Position numbers and translations under genes: made by a program. From NCBI GenBank assembly GCA_009663005.1, contig VIGQ01000920.1:1-30000 (forward strand): DNA of 30,000 bases. Reading direction: 5' to 3'. This document shows, piece by piece, positions 21,101-30,000 of the stretch (position 1 is its first letter; the number at the start of each line of letters is the position of its first letter). The DNA is from Actinidia chinensis. Its lineage: Eukaryota > Streptophyta > Magnoliopsida > Ericales > Actinidiaceae. Below the pieces are notes generated by a model. The model did not search any database. It had not been told where the DNA came from and worked only from the letters and a program-made list of their open reading frames with translations.

Positions 21101-22250
21101 ACTACCGGACATTGTTTAGAGTGAGTGCTTCTCAGACGTTCAATCTTCATATGACCGTCCCTTGACCACTACCTTGGAAACTTGAAGAATTCCCCATGTA
21201 GGATTTGTTCCCCTTCGTTCTCTTTGAAAGAAGAGAACAATTCTCTGTGCACAAGCATACTGGCGTGTAGCGCCAATGTCCCCACCCACCACTGCTTGGG
21301 TTGCTACCCACCAAGTTTTAATTTCAGACCACCAACAGCACATAGGTCCAAGTTTAAAATGTCATCTTGACCTGCTCTACTTCAAGTCAAGTGAGCTCTA
21401 GCTGGCTGCTTTTCTTTTTTTTTCTGAACTCTTCTCTGGGAGCCTCGGCTTTGCAATCATTTGCCCGATGTCCCGGCTTGGCCACAAATATAGCAATTTC
21501 CATCGAACTTTTTGAGATTTAATTGGGCCCCCCGAATCTGCCCTGATCCACGCGCTTTCTCTTCTTGTTGGGTTTCCATTCTTATGATTGTGTTCCACCA
21601 CATTGGGCTTTTGACTCTGTGGTAGCCACCCCTTTCTGTCATTTCAAGCGGTTGTCCTCTTCAATTCTCAAGCGTACTATAGCTCCTCTAAACTCATGCC
21701 CTTTCGCTTTGCTCAATATTTTGTGAAGTCCCTCCCTGACGTGCAACTCTCAATTACACTCCAACCTGATTCTTCAATGAGAGCCATCGCCTTCGGCTTC
21801 TATTCATGAGGATTAGTTGGAGTCTGCACTTGGGCCATGACCCTTTTAGAATCATCTCCACCAGCTTGAAGTCAAGAACCCAGCCAATCAGAAATTTCCT
21901 TGGCACCCGGCATCTTCAACCTTGTACTTCCTTGTCAAGTGAATCCCACAACACTTTTGCCGTAGGCAAGCGGACTGTACACATTGTTCAATGTCTTGTC
22001 AAGACCGTATCAGAATATATTTTCTGCATAGGCGTCCCCCCGGTTCATGCTTGCAAACAACCGCTGCCACGGGTAGTAGGATCTTGCTCCGCTTTTCGGA
22101 CACTTAGGAGCCTCCTCTTGCAAATATTTTGGTCAAGCCCTAGAGTCGTCAAGTAAACCAGCATTTTCTGTTGCCAGTACTTGAATCTATGTCAAATGAA
22201 CTTTTCGGGTCTCTCCCCATTCCAGGTCACAGTAGGGCGGGCACTACCAT
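18170..22250 (-). pseudogene. copia gag-pol polyprotein, multiply frameshifted
   Basis: From high to low coordinates: gag (about 22230-21430) with FKYWQQKMLVYLTTL, LWDSLDKE and GWVLDFKLVEM, then a zinc knuckle beginning CYICGQAG (about 21470-21500) whose His is lost from frame by one inserted base. Protease lies at about 21340-21140, where the active-site DTGAT reads DIGATR. Integrase (20920-20130) keeps SYLWHEDLGHVNYE of the pre-integrase zinc finger, APYSPQ, and the closing TVIESRNASF. Reverse transcriptase (about 19880-18900) has FKRKMKAEGSIN and the catalytic YVDD (19218-19241 reads YLTYVDDM). RNase H ends with QLLTNGVILRLVKSKDNIAE, continuing PLTKG (18409-18330). Stops and frameshifts in every domain exclude activity. 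Confidence 0.88.
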
Positions 22251-22399
22251 GTGCGTACGCCGGAGTGGTACTCCACCAGTCTGCGGTGTGGTTAGCAACA
22301 GCCACAAGTCCACATCCACATTGTCCTTCAGATAGCCATTCTTCAAAGTATTTGATTTCCTTACAAATAAAAACCAAAATGTGTAAGTTTCACAACAAT

Positions 22400-24285
22400 A
22401 TATTTGGTAATTAACTTCCTAAATATTGAAAAACTATAATTTCAAATCGTAGTCAATCTTTTAAGAATTTAGAGATCCATCTGTAATCCTCTTTTTTTTT
22501 AAAACTTTAGGGTAAAATGTAATAAAAAAAATTTAGGGGTAACTGACTTTAGAAAATCTGAGGTCAATTTGTAAGTTTTAAAATTAATGGTGAAAACAGT
22601 AACAATTCAAATCCAAGGTTTAAATAACCTAACGTTCAAATAAATATTAGTAGTATAATATGTAAAATATAACGTTTCAAACTCTCAGTAAGTTGACTAC
22701 GTTGTTTTGATAAATGGTAATACTGCTGGTTTGTAAAACTACTTAATATATATATATTATATATATCTATATTCTAGAAAAGTTCACAAACAATTTCAGT
22801 TTCATCATTTCAATTTTTTTTTTTTTTAAAATCAATAACAATTATCCTTATCAAAATCGCTTAAAAAAACTTTTAAATCTGTACGACAAAAAAAAAACTT
22901 TTAAATTTCAGTTTCAGAATGTGTTTCAAAACAGTTTCTAACAATTTGTTAAACAATAAAATTCTGTTCTTAAAAAATTTTGAATCAATTTTTTTTTCTT
23001 TTTTTTCTCTGTCAACACTGTTTTTAGAAATCTGCTGAGAAAGCAAGTTTTTGAATCAGGGAAAATACTGTACGGCGTGGTTTGATTCTATTTGGTTCAA
23101 ACTAGTTTTTAAAAATATGCTAATAAGCAATTTTTTTTTTTTCTTTCAAACAGAGCAATTTAAGACAGCTTAAAAAAATTCTGTTAATTAAAATAATATT
23201 TCAAGAATATTGTTTCTGTTGTATCCTTGAAAAAAAAAAATTATATATAAATATAATATTGCTAGAAAGTTCACACAATTTCAGTTTCAGTCAGTTTTTT
23301 TCAAATTTTTTTTTTTTAAACAGTATTTAAAACTTTTAAATACGAAACTGTTAAAGAAAACTTTACAAGTCTGAAATTTTCAGTTTCTTGAAAATTAAAA
23401 ATAAAATAAAAAAAACACTTAATTGAAATATTTTAAACTTTAAAATACACCACTTTTTAAAACTTAAAATCGAAAATTTTTAAATTTCTTGAAAACTGAA
23501 ACTAAAACTATTAAACTGAAACAGATAAAACTAATAATTCACAATTCCAGTTACAAAAATTGATTTATTTTGAATATGTATTTAAAACATTACATTTGGA
23601 ATATTTTTTGGTAATTTATATTTTATATTTTATTTGTTTGAATCTCACTGAAATTACTTGATTTTAAAACAGTACCAGTAATAACCAGAATAGTAATTTT
23701 AAAATAGTAAACTACTGATTCAAAATTTACTATACACGTGTTTGTTTTTGTTCTTGCTCTATATATATAAAACAAATTCAAAACCAATAAAGTTTCTATA
23801 AGAACTGTACTCAGAATTGTTCACCAGTGTTTTTTTTTTTTTTTTTTTTTTTCAATACAGTTTTTAGCAATCTGATTGTTTGTCAAGATAGTTTTCTATC
23901 TTTACAACAGTTTTCAGCATCTTCATCTGCTAATATGACAGCTTTAACTGAAATCGTGTTTTTTTTTTTTTTTCTGAACCGTTTCTTCTGTAAGCTGTAA
24001 ACTGGACGAATTTTTTTTTTTTTTTTTTAAAATTCAAAATGGACATAAATTAAACCTAATAATCCAAACAGTTTTTTAAGCAGAATTGAAATCGTAATTT
24101 CAGCACAAAACTTAAGCTACTTACTTGCTTAGATAAACTGAAACTGAGACGTTTAACTGAAAAATAGTCTGCTTTGTTTAGCACGACATAAAATTTAAAA
24201 TCAAACTGAAATCTGAAAAATCTGGAACAAGACACTGACTCAACTTTTTTCACCTTTAAAAAATAAACGTTTATAAATGTTAAAC

Positions 24286-24317
<32 letters not shown>

Positions 24318-24369
24318 CCGAACGAAGAAAAAACCTGAGATTGTATTATAACAAAAAAAAATTCTGCTT
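22400..24369 (-). other. 2-kb poly(T)-rich leader of the copia element
   Basis: The interval lies between the 5' LTR and gag. On the plus strand it is dominated by T runs (for example at 22817, 23832, 23960, 24010, and about 28 T at 24290-24317) and the recurring words CAGTTT, TTTCAGTTT and ACAGTTTTTAG. Two stretches are visibly related, near 22770-22830 and 23255-23325 (TAGAAAAGTTCACAAACAAT against TAGAAAGTTCACACAATTTC, each followed by TCAGTTTCA and a long T run), about 484 bp apart. No primer-binding site is recognised next to the LTR at 24369. No open frame of interest is present. Confidence 0.6.
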
Positions 24370-24968
24370 TGTTCTTTGAAAAAACGAATCCGCCTTAAAT
24401 TGTTATAAATTGATTTCGAAAACAATACAGAATTTGGAAATTCAACAATAAGTTTATTACATTGAATATGAACACATTACAATAATATAATTGAAAAGAA
24501 TACTAAACAATAAAGTAGGATGAAAGAATTCGCAACCGATCTGCTGAGTCTCGTGTTTCACACGATCTCCTTAAGGCTGATTCGTCCCTCACTCGGTGCG
24601 TTGAGTCAATGGACGTCGCCCTCCAGGATAAACAGCAAACTCCGTTAGTGTTGCACCGCACTAACCGGCCGTCGAACTCACAACATGTTTTTGATCTCTC
24701 TCTCTATATGGAGAAGTGAAAACTAAAAGGAAAAGCCCTCTTGGAGTAGTGTGTGCTCTCAAATATTGTTCTTGTTGTTTATTTTGAAAACAAAGAGAGA
24801 GTGGCTTTCTATAGGAGTGGGAGCCTTCTCATTCATTTCAACGAATGATGGCAAATAAGTGGTGATAATGTCAGCCATAATTCTTTTTGTAACTCTAGCC
24901 ATTTCACCACTTAATGGCATATACCATTCAAAATTTCAAAATTTTTTATCAAATTTAAAATTCAGACA
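24370..24968 (-). repeat. copia 5' LTR
   Basis: It is homologous to 17055-17682 throughout: AATTGAAAAGAATACTAAAC, GAATTCGCAACCGA, GATCTCCTTAAGGCTGATT, CCGCACTAACCGG. The outer terminus is altered to ..TTCAGACA (TGTCTGAA on the minus strand). A TATA-like stretch (CTCCTATAGAAAGCC, minus strand) corresponds to that of the other LTR. Confidence 0.88.
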
Positions 24969-26149
24969 ATAAACCATTTAAACGTAGAGCTCAACAAAAA
25001 ATCATTGTTCAACTTTATGGAGCTCTAAAAACACAAAAGTGACATACTACATACTACGAATATCAACAAAATAAAAGAAGTGCATGTTAATACATATGGA
25101 CTTGTCAAAATTGAATCATCATCCTTAAATGAACGTCATTCAAAAGCGAGATGGAAATTTGAAAATATCCGAATAAATAAACTAAAAATTGTTTTCGCAA
25201 CTATCATGTCCAACATATTCATTCATTGTGTTAATCTTGTCACACTGTCAAGCAAATTATTTTGTAATTTTCAGATAAGATGAGAAGGAACGGGTCAACT
25301 TCCTCACCGCGATTTGGATCTCAACAACTGATTTAACACAACGCATAACGAGTATTAAAATGGTACTTTCCATCACCCAGCCCCACCATAACCATCACCC
25401 GTCACCCACCTCCCCTCACCATTTTCACTACCCCACGACATTCCAGCCCCAATCATCTTAAACCCCAACCCCTGAAATAGCAAAGTCTACGTACACAGTC
25501 GCTCTCTCTTTCTCTCGTCACACACACAGTGACAAACTAATGCTGTCGGATAACCACAATAAACGCCCCATTGTCGTTCGTTTAATAGGAATGAACAAAT
25601 TGATGGCGTCCAGATTTTTTTGGTGTCGAACATAAGTGGTTTGTTCAGAAATGGTGTGTTGAACGAAGCGGAAGTCGAAGCAAGCCCTTGCTCGTTTTGG
25701 TGTACTGAAAATCAAGACCGTTGTTTCGAAAGAACAATGTCCGAATGAAGCAACACGGGGGCTAAATTTGCCGAGGTGAATGTCAAGGTAGTGGTGGGCT
25801 TTCCTGTTTGGGCAGTAACGGTGCTGTCACGACACCTTTGGCCAATGGATTTCTGATCGAGTGGATGGCACTTTGGGAGTGGGAGGTGGATACTATATGT
25901 AAAATTTTAATTTCCATAAGCATGAAGCACTGGGAATAATGGGCTAATTTTACATGAAACCAAGATGCTGTGCCGTCATGAGCGTCATCTTCACTTTTAT
26001 TTTCATTGGTATCTGTAAAAACCATCGGAATGCCAGACAAATCACTGTAACTATTTACTGTTACATGCGATGTAGGCTATTCAGAGTTAGTCTTCCTGAA
26101 AGCTCCTGGACACTACGTCGTATACCATTTTAAAATCCCTTCATCAATT
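24969..26149. repeat. right part of the copy C 3' flank (paralogous to 5710-6720)
   Basis: It is collinear with the copy B flank: a GAGCTC..CATTGTTCAAC block at about 24986, GCATGTTAATACATATGGAC at 25082, a C-rich region at 25375-25470, and TGTCGGATAACCACAATAAA at 25542 against GCTGGATAACC at 6397. A (CT)/(CA) tract at 25500-25530 is specific to this copy. No conserved open frame was found. Confidence 0.7.
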
Positions 26150-26806
26150 TTAACGGCTACAAGCTTGGATGAAGTGATGCATTGCCCAATTATTATGGCT
26201 GACAAACCATAAAACGTTCAACCAGAGGATTCCGTGTGAGCAATGCCCAATAAAACACCGCAACAACCTGACGTGATACTATACAGCAATGCCACTCGCG
26301 AAGAACTAATTGTCAATGTTCAGCAGCCATGCAATACATTGATCCTTCTCCACCTCTCGTCTGTTATTTCATTACACATGCAAAGTAAGAATAGGAAGGT
26401 ACATTGTATTTCTTTAAGATTGTTAAGTCTGCTTCTGTCCCAAGGACAATGTTTATAGGTGTAATTTTCAGTTCCATTCCTTCACAGCTCTGCACAATTG
26501 GCAACATAAAAATCATGCAGCAGACGTATCATTAATCTACAATTTCTCAACGACATGACATCTTTAGCAAATTGTGGGAGTCAACGTGCATAATGATAAT
26601 TTTTCCATTTCATATTCCTTAATGTTAAGGCCATTCTTTTCTCTTCGTATTCTCACTTTATGAGAAGTTCTTTGGTTAGTTCCAAATTACTACTGCTTGT
26701 GGCTTGTGTTTTAAAGCATGTTTTGTTCTCCTTCCTCTTACGGGAACACAAAGCATAGTGCATTTTGAGCTATAGGTGATACCTTTTTGGGATATGACAT
26801 TCGTTA

Positions 26807-26916
26807 GGCTACATTTGGATCAATGATTTGGTGATCCAACGGCTCGGAACATTGATCATCTAACTTTTCCATTTTCATTTCTTTTTCCTCACCAAATCCT
26901 TGATCCAAACACAGTC
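26807..26916. mobile_element. Harbinger/Tourist-like MITE with TTA target duplication
   Basis: A 110-bp element with 27-bp inverted ends: GGCTACATTTGGATCAATGA.. at 26807 and ..TCCTTGATCCAAACACAGTC ending 26916. TTA flanks it at 26804-26806 and 26917-26919. A 3-bp TTA/TAA duplication and GGCT.TTTGG ends are typical of PIF/Harbinger MITEs. It is absent from the paralogous intron of copy B (CATTAG at 7081-7086). Confidence 0.75.
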
Positions 26917-26919
26917 TTA

Positions 26920-27660
26920 GAGAAACTATAGGGGCCATGATCAGAAAGTCAAATCACCAATTGCCCCAGCTCTTAAGCTTAGTAAGGGTCCCAACATATA
27001 TTTCTTCATAACTTGTTTTTGGCCAACCAATAAGTCCGTGGTTTCCTTATACTTGATTTTCTCCTCTTCCAACTATGCTTTCATTTCTTTTTATCCATGC
27101 TTGTTCTGATTCTGTCTTTGAAAGAAGAATGTTTTTGATCCAAAGGGGTAGTGAGATGCAAGGCAGTTGGACTGTTCTCCGAAAGATTCGAACTTGGAAG
27201 TTGGTTTTATTGGCACTAAAGCATCTTATTGGCTGTAAGCATATTTAACAGGTTTAACTAATTGACTTATTGATGAGGCAGTTTATATGATGGTGTCATA
27301 GGTTGTGTTTGTGCTACCGTGGGTACTATAATGATGGTTATAGGCTTCCGATTTTTCTAAAGATTATTTCTCATCCATTATTCACTCTCTCTGTAGAGTC
27401 ATACTCTACAAACAGTTTGGAAAAGTAAGATTCTATTGACAACGCACACACTACAAAAAGAAAGTAAGAAGAAAAACAAGTGCTTGAAGCTCCATGCTTT
27501 GATGCTGCAAGCACCTAGTGAACTGATATGACAGCACTATGAGTAGGACTCGGTCTTAGAAATCAGAAATCATAAACAAATTTTAAGCCATACAAAAATA
27601 ACAAGGATGCACAACAAGAGAATTTGGCTATTCTATATCATACAATCAATTCTTACATAA
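26920..27660. other. last intron of ACA copy C
   Basis: This is the counterpart of copy B 7086-7440 but longer. Both begin with the GCCATGATCA..CACCAATTGC block (7101-7130; 26935-26963). The interval 27000-27470 has no match in copy B and may be an unrecognised insertion. The last 180 bp before the exon match again (GACTCGGTCTTAGAAATC against GACTCCAGCCTAGAAATT). Confidence 0.5.
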
Positions 27661-28189
27661 TGGCAACCTGGCAAAGCACAAAGTATGAATATGAAAAACC
27701 AAGTATGGAGGACACAACCAGCATCTTCACCACTAAGCTTCCGAAGCTCTGACAGAATTTTCATTAAAAAAGGATAGCCAATTGATAATAATTTGCCATT
27801 GTATTCCTCCATATAGCACTGGGGGTGAAAATATCCATGTTTCTTCCACTGAGGCTCTATATGCCTACCTTCTCACATGGAGTTTTGTGACCAGTACTAA
27901 CACACCAAGAATGCCACAGGAGCAATCCTTAAGTCACAGAAAGAATAATAACAAATGACAATGGGTTTTATGCATTTCTTACTGGGGAATTACAAGGACG
28001 ATTATAAAAACTTGCGTTCCCTGGATACCTGAGATTGCATGCAGAAGCAAAGTTAAGTACAAGACAACAAACTGCCTTCATCGTCCATTGAACGGCATCA
28101 GCATTGAATATCCTGGTCACTAAACGTCCCCACTTGATTATATTTATAATTGTTTGGAGTTGTCTCTGCTAGACAACATGAGCGCTTTC

Positions 28190-29160
28190 CCTTGCAGCCT
28201 GCAGATAAATTAGTGGCGGATACTCAGATGAAATGGTGAAAATGAAGAAAGTAAAGTCATTTTCCTAGTACAACAGAAAGGTGTGAGTTGAATTGTTTGG
28301 TTTCTACTTTTATATCTCAATACTTTTACTTTCCTCATGTAAGTTTTTTAACTACGAAAATACTTGAGGCAAATTGGCATTGCCATCCATTTACATTGAG
28401 TCAATTCACCCCATATTGTGGATTTGAATGAGCATCAATATGAGAAAGGGCTCATTCGTAAATAATATTCAAAAAGGGTTTCGGTAATGCAATACGAAGA
28501 ATAGTCGGATAGGAAGGCTCTAAATTGAATTAAATTCAAGGTACATTCTTTGTTTAACGATTGGACTAGCCTCCCAATTCTATAGCTCCTCCTCCAAGAA
28601 AGAGTGCCAAGGTTTCTATCCGATTTGTAGTCAGATGTGTCCACGTTGGATACATGTCCTTGTGCAAATTAATTACTGGGGGCACAAGGTCACCCAAATA
28701 GTTTTGATTAAGCGCGTTGGAGATACCGATAGTTTTGTCAAATACCAAAATTTCCAGAACTATCGTCAATTCTTTGGAGGTTTGAATTCAAATTCTTCAG
28801 GGGAGCTTCTAGTTAATTAAGAATGTTGAAATTCTCATGTACCTAATTTATTCCTCCTTTGTTTGTTTCTACTCCTTAATTGACTCAGAAGTTCATGTCA
28901 CAATAACTCAGGCTTATAATTTAGAAAGTAATGTTTGATTACTTTCTAAACACTAAAATCATGCACTATTTCAGGGGGTTTTGTTTGCGACAACTTTTTT
29001 ATAATTAATATTTGTTTATATCTATTTTTTGCGTTGAAGGGTGCAAGAAGAGGCCACAACCTTCATACTTGTAAGCATTAACAAGCTTTTGCCCTGGTTT
29101 CATATAAATCACAAAGGAAGAAGGATCCAAAAACTCATAGTAGCCGCAAGTGAAAAGTAT
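28190..29160. repeat. intron segment of copy C, collinear with 8060-8930
   Basis: Shared blocks keep order and orientation: AAATTAGTGGC, GTACAACAGAAAG, GGGCTCATTCGTAAATAATA against GGGGCTCATGTGTAAAAATA, ATTCAAATTCTTCAG, and GAAGAGGCCACAACCTTCAT against GAAGAGGCAAAAACTTCACA. The TRIM-like array that follows in copy B is absent here. Confidence 0.75.
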
Positions 29161-29845
29161 GGAAATTTAAATCTAGGCAAAATCTTTGGCACCGTAATCT
29201 CGTATTTGTTTGAAAACAACCATTTTGGCACCCTGTGGTTTTGGAGCAAAGTCCTACGTTTAAGTCAGTTATGAAAATTGTAAAAAGCAAGGTTTTTCAT
29301 ACCGTCCAACCATATGAATCTACATCACAGACAAAGGGATTGAATACTCTCGTACGTTGTTGATGGATCAAATTGTGTTACATTGTGGTCTATACCTGAG
29401 AAACAATCTCCAAAATCAAAGGGATGAATACCAATTACCAAACCAATTGTGTGATTGGCTTTTTATCCACAAGCCAAAATCAAAATTAACGGACCCTTTA
29501 ATATGGGACTTCAACCTTTTAACACTCCCTCTTACATTGGACATACTGAAAAGTTGCTTGAAGTGACTAACTTTAACCAAGAAATGAAAAAGTTGACTAG
29601 AATGTGCCACTATTGGATCGGTGGGAAGCACTATGTTTGGAACGGTGGAATGCCGGGCATAGTTGTATCGACGGAAATGTGCCATTGTTGGATGGCATAA
29701 ATATGACCATTGGAATAAGGTTGTAATGCAACTTTAACAACTGTTGTCAAGATGACAACAATAACAAAACTTTTTTTTAACAAAGGACAGATTAGGTTCG
29801 ATTAACTGCTCGGATACATGTTCGGAAAATGGAGGCATCCAACCT
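29161..29845. other. unassigned sequence at the right end
   Basis: CACCCTGTGGTTTTGG near 29229 resembles the ends of common plant repeats. The plus frame at 29455-29700 and the minus frame at 29416-29685 overlap and neither matches a family I know. The words AATGTGCCACTATTGG and AATGTGCCATTGTTGG (29601 and 29676) are a short direct repeat 75 bp apart. No exon of the ATPase was found. Confidence 0.35.
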
Positions 29846-29852
29846 AAAACAC

Positions 29853-29895
29853 TTAGTAAATATAAATTAGAGTCGCCTCTAATTATATTTACTAA
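29853..29895. repeat. 43-bp hairpin with TCGC loop
   Basis: TTAGTAAATATAAATTAGAG (29853-29872) pairs with CTCTAATTATATTTACTAA (29877-29895) across the loop TCGC; the only irregularity is one extra A in the left arm. A T run follows at once. The surrounding sequence (..GGTTCGATTAACTGCTCGGA.., ..GATAACGCGATATCACCCC..) looks like part of a dispersed repeat, possibly the untranslated region of a Ty3-type element, but I cannot prove this. Confidence 0.7.
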
Positions 29896-30000
29896 ACTTT
29901 TTTTTTTTTTGATAACGCGATATCACCCCTGGACCGACAATTTCGGGATACCAATCCCACGTTCACTAGTGGAATTGAGTGGTTAAAAAGCGATAATAAC

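Larger units (their letters stand above)
17055..24968 (-). mobile_element. Ty1/copia LTR retrotransposon (Tork-like), degenerate
   Basis: A 7.9-kb element runs on the minus strand: 5' LTR 24370-24968, a long leader, gag, protease, integrase, reverse transcriptase, RNase H, polypurine tract, 3' LTR 17055-17682. Gene order (integrase before reverse transcriptase) defines Ty1/copia. Motifs such as the FKRKMKAEGSIN stretch and ESRNASF after integrase point to the large plant lineage often called Tork; I infer this from memory of the family. All domains are broken. The element is inserted in the 3' flank of ACA copy C, and the uninterrupted paralogous site survives near 5690-5720. A clean 5-bp target duplication could not be fixed. 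Confidence 0.9.
26150..28190 (-). pseudogene. autoinhibited Ca2+-ATPase copy C, C-terminal exons only
   Basis: Four exon remnants match those of copy B. The first (28165-28029) is open throughout: TIINIIKWGRLVTRIF.. ending VLNFASACNL at a GT donor, close to the family's TIVNV.RWGR.VYINIQ and NFVSAC. The second (about 27950-27880) has lost its core: only a scrap such as RIAPVAF remains of GSAPLTAVQLLWVN, with about 37 bp missing relative to copy B. The third ends FVLCQ at donor 27668. The last (from about 26385) reads NEITDERWRRINVLHGC, equal to NEINSREMEKINVFKG, then a stop; its acceptor AG has become ATG. N-terminal exons lie beyond the intron running off the right side. It is more decayed in the last exons than copy B. 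Confidence 0.82.

Noticed and set aside
22738..23330. CRISPR-like or satellite array in the T-rich leader
   Set aside because: The related units are only two clear copies, diverged and about 484 bp apart. There are no regular spacers, and the host is a plant.
24240..24425. Lysine-rich 61-codon frame
   Set aside because: It is the translation of the poly(T) tract at 24290-24317 on the minus strand next to the LTR.
29455..29700. 81-codon plus-strand frame near the right edge
   Set aside because: It is matched by an equally long antisense frame, and no family resemblance was found.

Overview
The window is plant nuclear DNA, most likely from a flowering plant. It is AT-rich and contains no intact host gene. 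It holds introns with GT/AG borders, Ty1/copia, LINE, hAT and Harbinger-type transposon remains, and decayed copies of a plant autoinhibited Ca2+-ATPase gene (P2B type, ACA family). The species cannot be named from the sequence. Every longer open frame is either a shadow or a short surviving piece of a broken gene.

Layout, left to right. Bases 1-860 hold the C-terminal end of a broken hAT transposase on the minus strand. A 70-bp near-perfect palindrome lies at 1482-1551, and a 220-bp hAT-like MITE with an 8-bp target duplication at 1960-2179. A tandem, head-to-tail array of ACA pseudogenes on the minus strand then fills most of the window. Copy A is represented only by exon 1 (4017-4196). Copy B (about 6720-14106) can be followed from the start codon to the last exon. 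Copy C (about 26150-28190) shows only the C-terminal exons, and its 5' part lies beyond the right edge. The 3' flank of copy B (about 5560-6700) is repeated as the 3' flank of copy C (about 16830-17054 and 24969-26150).

The array has been used as a landing site. A large intron of copy B carries a three-LTR, TRIM-like array (8955-10500), a small TIR element (10550-10738), an AGCT-rich tract and an unidentified coding-like fragment. The flank of copy C is split by a 7.9-kb Ty1/copia element on the minus strand (17055-24968). Both of its LTRs, its polypurine tract, gag, protease, integrase, reverse transcriptase and RNase H can be recognised, all broken by frameshifts and stops. A Harbinger-type MITE (26807-26916) sits in the last intron of copy C. 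Copies B and C are paralogous, so each can serve as the 'empty site' control for insertions in the other, which gives a relative order of events.

Nothing here looks like a working gene system. The most informative structures are the ACA pseudogene array with datable insertions, the three-LTR miniature element, and the 2-kb poly(T)-rich leader of the copia element, which lacks a recognisable primer-binding site. Differences between repeat copies are dominated by one-base gains and losses, so old decay and sequencing noise must both be kept in mind.
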